DNA of 64,000 nt, from the NCBI RefSeq assembly GCF_048898065.1, contig NZ_JBLWFI010000001.1, positions 744,001-808,000 of the forward strand. Direction: 5' to 3'. Made by a program: the position numbers and the translations under genes. This DNA comes from Tepidibacillus_B infernus. Lineage in GTDB: Bacteria; Bacillota; Bacilli; Tepidibacillales; Tepidibacillaceae. The notes below the pieces were generated by a model. The model did not search any database. It was not told the origin of the DNA and was given only the letters and a program-made list of their open reading frames with translations. This document shows positions 51,960 to 61,294 of this stretch, piece after piece; the stretch's first letter is position 1; each line of letters begins with the position of its first letter.

Positions 51960-53471
51960 ATGGCAAAGGAGAATCCAACGGACTTAAAATCCGAACAGGA
52001 TGTTTCAAAGTATTTTATTCCCCCTGATTTAAAAAAGGCAAAAAAACGTGGTAAAGAAGATGTAAAAGTGATTAGGGATTTTGATATTCCTGAAGATATG
52101 CAAAAAATTGGAAAAGGTAAGTATTATTTAGTTCGTACCTATGGGTGTCAAATGAACGCACATGACTCTGAAACAATGGCTGGTATTTTTGAAGCGATGG
52201 GATATCAAGAAACTGAAGAAGAAAATCAAGCGGATGTCATCCTTTTTAATACGTGTGCTATCCGCGAAAATGCTGAAGATAAGGTTTTTGGTGAACTAGG
52301 TAGACTTAAACACTTAAAATTAGAAAAACCTGATTTGATTTTAGGTGTGGCAGGATGTATGTCACAAGAAGAAAAAGTGGTCAATAAAATTCTTAAGTCA
52401 TACCAACATGTAGATTTAATTTTTGGAACCCACAATATTCATCGTCTTCCAGATTTGTTAAGGGACGCTTTATTCAACAAAGAACTGGTTGTTGAGGTAT
52501 GGTCTAAAGAGGGAGATATTATTGAACAGATGCCAAAGGTCAGGGAAAATGGCCTAAAAGCATGGGTAAATATCATGTATGGCTGTGATAAGTTTTGTAC
52601 GTATTGTATCGTCCCCTATACTCGTGGAAAAGAGCGTAGCAGACGACCTGAGGACGTCATTGCAGAAGTACGAGAGCTTGCGCGTCAAGGCTATAAGGAA
52701 ATAACGTTATTGGGACAAAATGTGAATGCGTATGGGAAAGATTTAGAAATTGATTATGGTTTTGGACATTTGTTGGATGACTTAAGAAAAATTGATGTTC
52801 CTAGAATTCGGTTTATGACAAGCCATCCAAGAGATTTCGATGACTATCTGATTGAAGTATTGGCGAAAAGAGGAAATTTAGTTGAGCATATTCATCTGCC
52901 ATTCCAATCGGGTAATACTGAAGTTTTAAAAAAGATGGCAAGAAAATATTCTAGGGAACAATATCTTGAGTTAGTGAATAAAATTAAGAAGGCAATCCCA
53001 GATGTGGTATTAACCACAGATATCATTGTTGGATTCCCGGGAGAAACGGAAGAACAATTCCAAGACACCTTATCCTTGGTAGAGGAAGTAGGTTTTGATT
53101 CTGCTTATACTTTTATCTATTCTCCTCGTGCAGGTACTCCCGCAGCTATAATGGAGGACAGTATCCCGGAAGAAGTAAAAAAAGACCGTCTTCAACGCTT
53201 AAATGATCTGCAGAACAGAATAAGCCGTGAGCGGAATGAAGCATTAAAGGATCAAATTGTTGAAGTATTAGTTGAAGGTGAAAGTAAAAATGACCCCGAG
53301 GTCTTATCTGGTAGAACAAGAACGAATAAGTTAGTCAACTTTAAAGGGGATAAATCGCTAATTGGCCAAATGATTGATGTGCGAATTACGGAACCACAGA
53401 CTTGGACTTTGAAAGGTGAAATTGTAGCTATGCCTTTAAAGGAGGAAATTCTTGATGTCGCAAATGGATAG
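51960..53471 (+). CDS. miaB: tRNA-2-methylthio-N6-dimethylallyladenosine synthase MiaB
   Basis: Radical-SAM methylthiotransferase acting on i6A37 of tRNAs, made by MiaA (61291 here). 503 aa. Seen: N-terminal extension typical of Bacillales MiaB, cysteines C63 (TYGCQMN), C99 (NTCAIRE) and C133 (AGCMSQ), radical-SAM C209-x3-C213-x2-C216 (GCDKFCTYC), GFPGETEEQF and a TRAM domain. ATG 51960 follows AAAAGGAGGTATTTAA. Its stop overlaps the ymcA start region. Confidence 0.95.
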   Translation: MAKENPTDLKSEQDVSKYFIPPDLKKAKKRGKEDVKVIRDFDIPEDMQKIGKGKYYLVRTYGCQMNAHDSETMAGIFEAMGYQETEEENQADVILFNTCAIRENAEDKVFGELGRLKHLKLEKPDLILGVAGCMSQEEKVVNKILKSYQHVDLIFGTHNIHRLPDLLRDALFNKELVVEVWSKEGDIIEQMPKVRENGLKAWVNIMYGCDKFCTYCIVPYTRGKERSRRPEDVIAEVRELARQGYKEITLLGQNVNAYGKDLEIDYGFGHLLDDLRKIDVPRIRFMTSHPRDFDDYLIEVLAKRGNLVEHIHLPFQSGNTEVLKKMARKYSREQYLELVNKIKKAIPDVVLTTDIIVGFPGETEEQFQDTLSLVEEVGFDSAYTFIYSPRAGTPAAIMEDSIPEEVKKDRLQRLNDLQNRISRERNEALKDQIVEVLVEGESKNDPEVLSGRTRTNKLVNFKGDKSLIGQMIDVRITEPQTWTLKGEIVAMPLKEEILDVANG

Positions 53472-53868
53472 GGAACAAATTCTTGAAAAAGTGAAGGAAT
53501 TGGCCAATTCAATTTGTGAACAAGAGGAGATTCAAATTTATCAAAAAGCTGAACGTCAGATAAAGCACCATAGAAGAATACAGGAATTGATTGTTTTAAT
53601 AAAAAAGAAACAACAGGAGTTAGTCAATGCAAAACATTTAAAAAAAACAAATTATATAAAACAACTTGAAAATGAATTAGATCTATTAAATAATGAACTT
53701 CATTCGATTCCCTTAGTTAGTCAATACCAACAAAATCAACGGGAGATTAACAGATATCTTCAATCAATTATTAAGCTTTTGAAGGAACAAATTTCAGATC
53801 AACTTTTATTCGATGAGGATGATCTTCCAAACCCGGAACTCGATCAGGTTTTTCAGTTGAAACTTTGA
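53455..53868 (+). CDS. ymcA: YmcA (RicA), YlbF-family regulator
   Basis: 137 aa, all-helical. In B. subtilis YmcA forms an iron-sulfur complex with YlbF and YaaT that aids RNase Y processing, competence, biofilm and sporulation. Seen: ILEKVKELANSICEQEEIQIYQKAERQI, LIVLIKKKQQELVNAK and QREINRYLQSIIKLL. ATG 53455 is 8 bases after AAGGAGG and overlaps miaB by 17 bases. Order miaB-ymcA-cotE is as in B. subtilis. The C-terminal Cys residues of the B. subtilis protein are not obvious here. Confidence 0.87.
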   Translation: MSQMDREQILEKVKELANSICEQEEIQIYQKAERQIKHHRRIQELIVLIKKKQQELVNAKHLKKTNYIKQLENELDLLNNELHSIPLVSQYQQNQREINRYLQSIIKLLKEQISDQLLFDEDDLPNPELDQVFQLKL

Positions 53869-53870
53869 CA

Positions 53871-53897
53871 CCTACAGATCTTTCTGTAGGTTTTTTT
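53871..53897 (+). terminator. Intrinsic terminator after ymcA
   Basis: CCTACAGA, loop TCTT, TCTGTAGG then seven T. Confidence 0.92.
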
Positions 53898-53908
53898 ATT
53901 GGTTTCTT

Positions 53909-53937
53909 TCACCATAGACATATGCCCTGCATACTAT
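53909..53937 (+). promoter_or_regulatory. Mother-cell sigma promoter for cotE (SigE and/or SigK)
   Basis: TCACCAT (53909-53915), 14 bases, CATACTAT (53930-53937), close to KMATATT-N14-CATACAnT. The AC within the -35, 17 bases from CATA, also suits SigK. B. subtilis cotE has both promoters. Confidence 0.5.
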
Positions 53938-53967
53938 TAATTGAGAATCGATTGAGGAGGGTACAAA

Positions 53968-54537
53968 ATGTTGCATACAGAAAAAGACCTGCAATGTCGA
54001 GAAATAATCACTAAAGCGGTCTGTGGTAAAGGACGAAAGTTCTCTAAAGCAACACATACCATAGTTCTCGATAACAAACCATCTAATATTCTGGGAAGCT
54101 GGGCAATTAACCATTCCTTTGAAGCTGAAAAAGTTGGCGACATGATTGAAGTAGTAGGTACTTATGATATCAACTTATGGTATTCATATGCGAATAATAC
54201 GAAAACAACAGTAGCTACAGAAACAGTTTCTTATGTTGAACAAGTACCACTATCTTTTCTAGATAGTAACTGCACAAATAATCATCTAGAGGTCTCAGCA
54301 ATAGCTACTCAAGCTCCTACATGCATAGATGCCAAAATCGCATCAAATGGAAATGCAGTCATGGTGGAAGTAGAGAGGGAGTTTTTAGTTGAAATTGTAG
54401 GGGAAACGAAAGTTTGTGTTGTGATTTGCCCAGGAGATTGTGACGACGACAAAGGATTCTTACTGGATGATGAAGATGTGGACACAGATGAAGCAGAAGA
54501 TTTAGATCCATCTTTTATCATTGATGACTTAGAGTAA
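53968..54537 (+). CDS. cotE: Outer spore coat morphogenetic protein CotE
   Basis: 189 aa. CotE organises the outer coat on the mother-cell side. Seen: CREIITKAVCGKGRKFSKAT, NILGSWAINHSFEAEKVGD, YDINLWYSYANNTKTTVATE, REFLVEIVGETKVCV and an Asp/Glu-rich C terminus. These match B. subtilis CotE well. This version is Cys-rich (for example CVVICPGDC), which could allow coat cross-links; that is inference. ATG 53968 follows GAGGAGGGTACAA. Possible SigE/SigK promoter upstream, terminator downstream. Confidence 0.94.
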   Translation: MLHTEKDLQCREIITKAVCGKGRKFSKATHTIVLDNKPSNILGSWAINHSFEAEKVGDMIEVVGTYDINLWYSYANNTKTTVATETVSYVEQVPLSFLDSNCTNNHLEVSAIATQAPTCIDAKIASNGNAVMVEVEREFLVEIVGETKVCVVICPGDCDDDKGFLLDDEDVDTDEAEDLDPSFIIDDLE

Positions 54538-54547
54538 TGAGAGTGGT

Positions 54548-54577
54548 AAAAAGAGGGGGGGAATCTCCCTCTTTTTT
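54548..54577 (+). terminator. Intrinsic terminator after cotE
   Basis: AAAAAGAGGG, loop GGGGAATCT region, CCCTC then six T. Confidence 0.85.
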
Positions 54578-54639
54578 CACTATTTGTCATGTTTCTGAAT
54601 ATGATAACGTTGTATCCCTAGAAAAATGGGGGAAAAAAC

Positions 54640-55983
54640 ATGACATTTATGCATTATGAAGAAATTCAAAAAAAGGAAAGTAACATGGGACTGTTAAATA
54701 AAAAGGCTCATTTTATAACCATTGATAATAATGGACTAATACAACAATTTAAACATTTAAATATTCATGGTATCAATACAATGTTAATAACAGACAAAAA
54801 TGGAATAGAAAGGTTCAGAAGATTAAATTTTAAAAATATCTATCTTATTCCAGTATTCCAACAAAAAATTCTTACTTTTTTTAAACAAAAGCAAAAGAAT
54901 ACCACAAATTGGAGTAATAATGATATTTTCCAACAAAAAGGGAAAAAAGTGATTGAAGAAATTCCTAAGCTGAATACAAAAAGAGAACAAAGAATAATAA
55001 GTGAAATTGCCATTCGAGCAGTTTATGCTCTTAATCTAGATTATGCTTTAGTGAAAGTAGGGGTAACTGTCGGTGAAAAACCATGGATTTTATATGTAAA
55101 TCCTACAATTGAAGGCAATGAAAAAATTGAAGAATTATTTAACGTGGCCATTCAAGAGTTCCTGACAAAATGGAATCAGTTATTAAGTGCTTCTTCTTAT
55201 AAAGTAACCCTTGGAGCTGATCCTGAATTTGTTTTAAGAGGACCAAGTGGACAGTTGATTTTAGCATCGCAATATTTACCTAAGAAAGGATTGGTAGGCT
55301 GTGATGATATATGGACGAATCACGATCGTTCACAACTGCCATTAGGTGAATTTAGACCAATTCCTAGTGAAGATCCAAAGAAATTATTGATTAATCTTTA
55401 TAGAACAATGTTATTAGGAAGTAAAAAGATAAGAAATACCCATGTTGAATGGTTAGCAGGAGCTTTACCAATTAAAGGGTATCCAATAGGTGGGCACGTT
55501 CACTTTAGTCATATTTGGCTTAATTCTTTTCTTTTAAGGGCTTTAGATAATTATTTGACTTTACCTATTTTTTTACTAGAAGACCCAAATGGAAAAGGTA
55601 GACGGCCGAAATATGGATTTTTAGGTGATTATAGGGAACAGTTTCATGGTGGGTTTGAATATCGTACCTTACCAAGCTGGATTGTTTCGCCAACGATTAC
55701 GAAAGGGGTATTTGCTTTAGCCAAAATAATTGCTGAGAACTATATATACCTTTACCAAAATCCATTACAAGAAATTGAAATACAGCGAGCCTATTATGAA
55801 GGAGATAAAGATGCAATCAGGCCTGTGGTTGAAGGATTATGGGAAGAATTAAAACAACTTAAGGACTATCAAACATATCAATCCTATCTAAATCCATTAA
55901 AGAATTTAATCGATCGTGATTATTCTTGGGATGAAAATAAAGATATTAGAAAGCTATGGAAGCTCCCGCCATATCATAAATAA
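54640..55983 (+). CDS. Predicted amidoligase (COOH-NH2 ligase type 2)
   Basis: 447 aa. Residues about 188-400 resemble the glutamine-synthetase-fold COOH-NH2 ligase family first noted in phage phiEco32: GADPEF (192-197), GEFRP (236-240), GGHVHFS (284-290) and HGGFEYRTLPSW (336-347), with acidic and His residues suited to Mg-ATP binding. Residues 1-180 are Lys/Ile/Asn-rich and unrecognised. Members are predicted to join a carboxylate to an amine using ATP. No signal peptide. It lies directly between cotE and mutS, so mother-cell action on a coat or spore-surface substrate is suspected. ATG 54640 follows TGGGGGAAA. Confidence 0.75.
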   Translation: MTFMHYEEIQKKESNMGLLNKKAHFITIDNNGLIQQFKHLNIHGINTMLITDKNGIERFRRLNFKNIYLIPVFQQKILTFFKQKQKNTTNWSNNDIFQQKGKKVIEEIPKLNTKREQRIISEIAIRAVYALNLDYALVKVGVTVGEKPWILYVNPTIEGNEKIEELFNVAIQEFLTKWNQLLSASSYKVTLGADPEFVLRGPSGQLILASQYLPKKGLVGCDDIWTNHDRSQLPLGEFRPIPSEDPKKLLINLYRTMLLGSKKIRNTHVEWLAGALPIKGYPIGGHVHFSHIWLNSFLLRALDNYLTLPIFLLEDPNGKGRRPKYGFLGDYREQFHGGFEYRTLPSWIVSPTITKGVFALAKIIAENYIYLYQNPLQEIEIQRAYYEGDKDAIRPVVEGLWEELKQLKDYQTYQSYLNPLKNLIDRDYSWDENKDIRKLWKLPPYHK

Positions 55984-56018
55984 CGTATTTTGAATCATCC
56001 ACCACAAAACAAATTATA

Positions 56019-56027
56019 TGTTATAAT
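56019..56027 (+). promoter_or_regulatory. Extended -10 promoter for mutS
   Basis: TGT-TATAAT (56019-56027), a perfect extended -10; no clear -35. Confidence 0.55.
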
Positions 56028-56065
56028 AAAAAGCATAAAATTGTATGTTTTAATGGAGGATGAAG

Positions 56066-58684
56066 ATGGCCACATATACGCCAATGATCCAACAATATTT
56101 ATCAATTAAGGCAGAATATCCTGATGCCTTTTTATTTTTTCGTTTAGGTGATTTTTATGAAATGTTTTTTGAAGATGCAGAAGTAGCTTCAAGAGAACTA
56201 GAAATAACTTTAACAGGCAGAGATGGTGGAGTAGAGGAAAGAATTCCAATGTGTGGGGTTCCTTATCATTCTGCTGAATCCTATATTAATAGATTGATTG
56301 AAAAGGGTTATAAAGTAGCAATGTGCGAACAAGTAGAGGATCCTAAGACAGCAAAGGGTGTGGTCAAAAGAGAAGTTATTCGTGTAATTACACCCGGAAC
56401 TGTTATGGAAGGCAAAGTTTTGGAGCAGCGTGGGAACAATTATTTAGTATCTGTTGCTTATGATGCTGTATTAGACTCTTTCGGTTTATCGGTATCTGAT
56501 GTGTCGACAGGTGAGTTTTATGGAACGGAGATTACTAGGAATTTTGAAGATGTTATCATGGAACTATCACAATATCATCCATCCGAAGTTCTTATTGAGG
56601 AAGATATATACCAACAACATATTCACTTGTTACAACAAGTTAATGCTACTTATACAGTATGGAAGGAAAATATTAAATTAGAACAATTAAACCAAATAGT
56701 AAGCGAACATTTCCCACATTTAGAACCAATCTCGAAATCGATCTTAATCAGTGCTGGGAATCTATTAAGTTATTTACATAAAACACAACATAAGCGATTC
56801 GTTCATTTTAATGAATTTCGTATTTATGATACGAATCAATATATGGTTTTAGATACTTTTACACGAAGAAACTTGGAACTTACACAAACTTCAAGAGATC
56901 AGTCGAAGAAGGGTTCTTTACTATGGCTTTTGGACCAAACGGAAACAGCAATGGGAAGTCGTTTGCTTCGCCGTTGGTTGGACAAGCCTTTATTGTCGGT
57001 GCATCGTATTGAAGAGCGTCTATCAGGAGTTGAGGCCTTATACAACAACCTGATATTAGCTGAAGATTTAAGCGATCAATTAAAACAAGTTTATGATTTA
57101 GAACGAATTATTTCTAAAGTATCTTATGGGAATGCCACTCCAAAAGATTTGTACCTCTTACGAAAAAGTTTAGAGCGCGTTCCTGCAATCATTCAAATAG
57201 TTATAGAAAGTGAAGCTGATCCTTTAAAAAAGATTGTCAAGGATTTTGATCTAGTACAAGATGTTTCATCACTCATTGAAAAATCGATTGTAGACGATCC
57301 ACCTATTTCTTTAAAAGATGGTGGAGTGATAAAGCGCGGCTTTCATCAAAAATTAGATCAATATTATATCGCTAGTACGGAAGGAAAACAATGGCTTCAA
57401 GATTTAGAGTTTAGAGAAAGAGAAGAAACAGGTATAAAATCACTAAAAGTAGGATTTAATAAAGTTTTTGGATATTATATTGAAGTGACTAGGTCGAATT
57501 TATCCCAGGTACCTGATCGATACATTAGAAAGCAAACTTTAGCCAATGCAGAACGATATATTACAGAAGAATTAAAGGAAAAAGAGTCACAAATTTTAGA
57601 AGCTGATGAAAAAATGTTAGATTTAGAATATCAAGTCTTCATAGAGATTCGGGATGCAGTTTCTAAGCAAACTCAACGTTTACAACAATTGGCGCAAAAA
57701 ATTGCATATCTTGATGTATTACTCTCTTTTGCAAAAGTAAGCTTGAAATATTCTTATGTTCGACCAACCTTTAATCAACTTGGTCACATTACTATTAAAA
57801 AAGGACGACATCCTGTAATTGAGGCTGTTCAAAAAGGACATCCTTATATTCCTAATGATGTTATTTTAAACCAGCATCAAGAGCAAATATTGTTAATAAC
57901 AGGTCCAAATATGGCTGGTAAGAGTACTTATATGAGGCAAATTGCAATTACAGTGATTATGGCACAAATTGGTTGTTTTGTTCCTGCTGAGAGTGCAGAT
58001 TTATCAATGATTGACCGTATCTTTACTAGAATTGGAGCTGGTGATGACTTAACAAGTGGTCAAAGTACGTTTATGGTTGAAATGACGGAGACAAAACAAG
58101 CAATTACTCAAGCTACATCAAATAGTTTGATTTTACTTGATGAAATTGGTAGGGGAACCTCCACCTATGACGGAATGGCTTTAGCTCAAGCAGTCATTGA
58201 GTATATTCATGAACATGTAAATGCAAAAACGTTATTTTCTACTCATTATCATGAATTAACTAGTTTAGCAGATCGTTTTCCAAGGATTCAAAATGTCCAT
58301 GTAAATGTGATCGAAAAAGATGGAAAAGTAGTATTTTTGCATAAGATTGAGAAGGGGAAGGCAGATCGAAGTTATGGTATTCATGTAGCAGAATTAGCAG
58401 GGATGCCAAAAGAAGTGATTAAAAATGCAAAAAAGATTTTAGAAGATTTAGAAGCTCAATCAAAACGAGCTCAAGAGTCTGAAAATGATTTGGTTCAACT
58501 TGAACTTTTTGAAATTGAACCAAAAATGAAAGCGAGCAAAAAATCAATTGATCCATCTTTGAATGAAAAGATAGCTTTGTATGAAAAGGTCATGACACAA
58601 ATAGATTCCCTAGATCTATTGAATATGACGCCGATGGAAGGTTTTCAAATTTTATATGATATACAGAAAAAGTTAAGGAAGTGA
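56066..58684 (+). CDS. mutS: DNA mismatch repair protein MutS
   Basis: Mismatch recognition ATPase. 872 aa. Seen: TPMIQQYLSIKAEYPDAFLF, the mismatch-contact motif FRLGDFYEMF, connector and clamp domains, Walker A GPNMAGKST, IGAGDDLTSGQSTFMVEM, LLDEIGRGTSTYDG and STHYHEL. GGAGG (56055-56059) touches ATG 56060 but is 6 bases from ATG 56066, which is chosen. MutS and MutL form an operon, with the mutL ribosome site in the mutS end. Confidence 0.97.
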   Translation: MATYTPMIQQYLSIKAEYPDAFLFFRLGDFYEMFFEDAEVASRELEITLTGRDGGVEERIPMCGVPYHSAESYINRLIEKGYKVAMCEQVEDPKTAKGVVKREVIRVITPGTVMEGKVLEQRGNNYLVSVAYDAVLDSFGLSVSDVSTGEFYGTEITRNFEDVIMELSQYHPSEVLIEEDIYQQHIHLLQQVNATYTVWKENIKLEQLNQIVSEHFPHLEPISKSILISAGNLLSYLHKTQHKRFVHFNEFRIYDTNQYMVLDTFTRRNLELTQTSRDQSKKGSLLWLLDQTETAMGSRLLRRWLDKPLLSVHRIEERLSGVEALYNNLILAEDLSDQLKQVYDLERIISKVSYGNATPKDLYLLRKSLERVPAIIQIVIESEADPLKKIVKDFDLVQDVSSLIEKSIVDDPPISLKDGGVIKRGFHQKLDQYYIASTEGKQWLQDLEFREREETGIKSLKVGFNKVFGYYIEVTRSNLSQVPDRYIRKQTLANAERYITEELKEKESQILEADEKMLDLEYQVFIEIRDAVSKQTQRLQQLAQKIAYLDVLLSFAKVSLKYSYVRPTFNQLGHITIKKGRHPVIEAVQKGHPYIPNDVILNQHQEQILLITGPNMAGKSTYMRQIAITVIMAQIGCFVPAESADLSMIDRIFTRIGAGDDLTSGQSTFMVEMTETKQAITQATSNSLILLDEIGRGTSTYDGMALAQAVIEYIHEHVNAKTLFSTHYHELTSLADRFPRIQNVHVNVIEKDGKVVFLHKIEKGKADRSYGIHVAELAGMPKEVIKNAKKILEDLEAQSKRAQESENDLVQLELFEIEPKMKASKKSIDPSLNEKIALYEKVMTQIDSLDLLNMTPMEGFQILYDIQKKLRK

Positions 58685-58689
58685 TCACC

Positions 58690-60501
58690 TTGGGCAAAAT
58701 AATCGTCCTAGATGACCATATTGCCAATCAAATTGCGGCAGGTGAAGTGGTAGAAAGACCAGCTTCGATTGTAAAGGAATTAATTGAAAATAGTATTGAT
58801 GCCAGAAGTACAAAGATAGAAATTGAGATAGAAGAAGGTGGATTATCACTTATAAGAATAAAAGATAATGGTGAAGGAATGGATGAAGACGACGTAGATA
58901 AGGCATTTTTTCGTCATGCAACAAGTAAGATTAAAACGGGAAAAGATTTATTCAAAATTCGCACATTAGGCTTCAGAGGAGAAGCTCTGCCTAGTATTGC
59001 AGCTGTTTCCCGTTTAATCCTGAAAACTTCTTCTAATGAATTTGGTAAAGGAGTAGAAATTCAATTAGAAGGCGGCAAAATAACTCAAAAAAAAGAGATT
59101 AGTTATACTCGTGGAACTGAGATTATTGTTAGGGATGTTTTTTATAATACCCCTGCAAGGTTAAAATATATGAAATCGTTACAGACAGAGTTAGCACATA
59201 TTACGGATTACGTTAATCGTTTAAGTTTAGCCTACCCTTATATTTCTTTTACTTTGATTCATAATGAACGTTTACTTTTAAGAACAAGTGGCGATGATAA
59301 ACTTTTACATGTAGTTGCTTCAATCTATGGAACCAATCTGGCTAAAAATATGGTAGAAATAGTTGGGGAAGATTTAGACTTTAAAGTGACTGGTTATGTT
59401 GCAAAACCCGAGATAACTAGAGCGAATAAAAATCATATTTCTATTTTTATAAACGGAAGATATATTAAAAACTACCTATTATCGCAATCAATAATCAAAG
59501 GCTTTAATACGTTATTAATGGTTAATCGCTTTCCTATCGCTATCGTATATATTGAAATGGATTCTTCTTTAGTTGACGTAAATGTTCATCCTGCAAAGTT
59601 GGAAGTTCGCTTTAGTAAAGAACAGGAGCTTATGAAATTAATTGAAGATACGGTTTACAAAGCCCTCAATCAGCAAGCTTTTATTAGGGAACCCTTAAAA
59701 TCGTCCTCTGGCACTTTCCAAAAACCAGTTCAGGAAATGTTTGATTTAACTCTGAATTACGAGAAAGGAAATTCAGAGAATAAAATAAGTTCAACTCAAA
59801 GACTTGATGATAGGATAGACCAAACCAGCTTACAGGATAACCAAGTTGTATTTACAAAAGAGGAAAACCTGACCTATGGCAGAACCATAGAACAACAACA
59901 GATAGAAAAAACCATTACTAAGTTACCCCTTTTAGATCCAATTGCTCAGTTTCAGGGAACTTATATTATTGCTCAAAGTGAAAAAGGTTTGTATCTAATT
60001 GATCAGCATGCTGCCCATGAGCGAATCTATTTCGAAAAAAATTTAGCTTTAATGAATGAAGAAATAGGGAGTAGCCAAGAATTGTTAGTACCGATCACGA
60101 TGGACTTTCCTAAATCAGAAATGATACAAATCATGATGAAACTGGACCTATTCAAAAAATATGGCCTTCAAGTCGAAGCTTTTGGAATGCAAACCTTAAT
60201 GTTTCGTTCCATTCCTCAGTGGATTCCTAAAGGGGAAGAACATCTTATGATTGAAAAAATGATTCAAATGGTTCTTCATAAAAATGAAATCAATTTGGAA
60301 GAATTAAGACAAGAAATGATTGCGACAACATCATGTAAAACGGCAATTAAAGCGAATCATTATCTAACAAAGCAAGAAATGGAACAATTACTTGAACAGT
60401 TAAGACAAACTAACAATCCCTTTTCTTGTCCTCATGGTAGACCGGTAATTATCCATTTCTCCACTTATGAAATTGAAAAAATGTTTAAAAGAGTGATATA
60501 A
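58690..60501 (+). CDS. mutL: DNA mismatch repair endonuclease MutL
   Basis: 603 aa. Seen: GHKL ATPase domain with IAAGEVVERPASIVKELIEN, DNGEGMDEDD, TLGFRGEALPSIAAVS and GTEIIVRDVFYNTPARLKY; C-terminal endonuclease/dimer domain with QHAAHERIYFEK (DQHA-type motif), CKTAIKANHYL (zinc region) and CPHGRPV. TTG 58690 is chosen: AAGGAAGTGATC ending at 58686 is almost a full anti-16S match, and the GTG at 58681 lies inside it. Confidence 0.96.
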   Translation: MGKIIVLDDHIANQIAAGEVVERPASIVKELIENSIDARSTKIEIEIEEGGLSLIRIKDNGEGMDEDDVDKAFFRHATSKIKTGKDLFKIRTLGFRGEALPSIAAVSRLILKTSSNEFGKGVEIQLEGGKITQKKEISYTRGTEIIVRDVFYNTPARLKYMKSLQTELAHITDYVNRLSLAYPYISFTLIHNERLLLRTSGDDKLLHVVASIYGTNLAKNMVEIVGEDLDFKVTGYVAKPEITRANKNHISIFINGRYIKNYLLSQSIIKGFNTLLMVNRFPIAIVYIEMDSSLVDVNVHPAKLEVRFSKEQELMKLIEDTVYKALNQQAFIREPLKSSSGTFQKPVQEMFDLTLNYEKGNSENKISSTQRLDDRIDQTSLQDNQVVFTKEENLTYGRTIEQQQIEKTITKLPLLDPIAQFQGTYIIAQSEKGLYLIDQHAAHERIYFEKNLALMNEEIGSSQELLVPITMDFPKSEMIQIMMKLDLFKKYGLQVEAFGMQTLMFRSIPQWIPKGEEHLMIEKMIQMVLHKNEINLEELRQEMIATTSCKTAIKANHYLTKQEMEQLLEQLRQTNNPFSCPHGRPVIIHFSTYEIEKMFKRVI

Positions 60502-60502
60502 A

Positions 60503-61294
60503 ATGATCGTAACCACCTCATACGAACCAGACCAGGAGATGATTCTTCGAGCTATAAATATTGCCAGACAAGTTGGTGGACAATTTATAGAAAGAGGCAA
60601 ATTCTCATTATTAGAATTGAATAAAAGCTATAACACAAGAGAAACAATTGTGATTGAAAAAGAACTTACGAAATATTATTCTACGGAAACAGAAAATCCT
60701 TTTTTCTTTCATCCTAGTATGGCAACACTACGTATAAATCGCTTAAAACAGGGTGATAATGATATAATGGTTGATATTTCCAAACTGAAGCTAGGTGATA
60801 CTTTTTTAGATTGCACATTAGGTTTTGCTTCTGATTCAATTGTTGCTTCTTTTGTGGTAGGTTCAACTGGAAAAGTAGTCGGAATTGAAAGTCAACCCAT
60901 TATTTCTGCCATTGTACAAGATGGGTTGAATCAAGGATGGCCAAAGGATAAGGATATTGATCAAGCGATGAAAAGAATTGAAGTCTTGACAAAACATTAT
61001 TTACCTACACTCAAAATTTTTCCTAGTAAAAGTTTTGATGTGGTATATTTTGATCCAATGTTTCGTCAAGGCCAAAGAAAATCTTCATCAATGAATCCCT
61101 TAAGAAAGTTAGCTAATGCTGAACCTATTCAAGTAGAGGCAATTGAAGAAGCAAAAAGAGTAGCAAAAAGGATGGTTATATTAAAAGAACATATCTACAG
61201 CAGGGAATTTGAAAGACTAGGTTTTACACCCATCCACCGATCATCTTCAATCACTTATGGAATAATCAATGTGAATGGGGATGAGCAAAAATGA
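60503..61294 (+). CDS. RsmJ-like class I SAM-dependent methyltransferase
   Basis: 263 aa. An N-terminal lead with YNTRETIVIEKE and FFFHPSMATLRINRL, then a Rossmann domain with FLDCTLGFASDSIVASFVVG (SAM site), VVGIESQPIISAIVQDGL and the catalytic-type VVYFDPMFRQGQRKSSSMNPLR. This resembles the SAM_MT/RsmJ family (B. subtilis YpiP), whose E. coli member methylates G1516 of 16S rRNA. DPMF is the active-site counterpart. Inserted between mutL and miaA, where B. subtilis has no such gene. It starts 1 base after mutL and overlaps miaA by ATGA. Confidence 0.82.
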   Translation: MIVTTSYEPDQEMILRAINIARQVGGQFIERGKFSLLELNKSYNTRETIVIEKELTKYYSTETENPFFFHPSMATLRINRLKQGDNDIMVDISKLKLGDTFLDCTLGFASDSIVASFVVGSTGKVVGIESQPIISAIVQDGLNQGWPKDKDIDQAMKRIEVLTKHYLPTLKIFPSKSFDVVYFDPMFRQGQRKSSSMNPLRKLANAEPIQVEAIEEAKRVAKRMVILKEHIYSREFERLGFTPIHRSSSITYGIINVNGDEQK

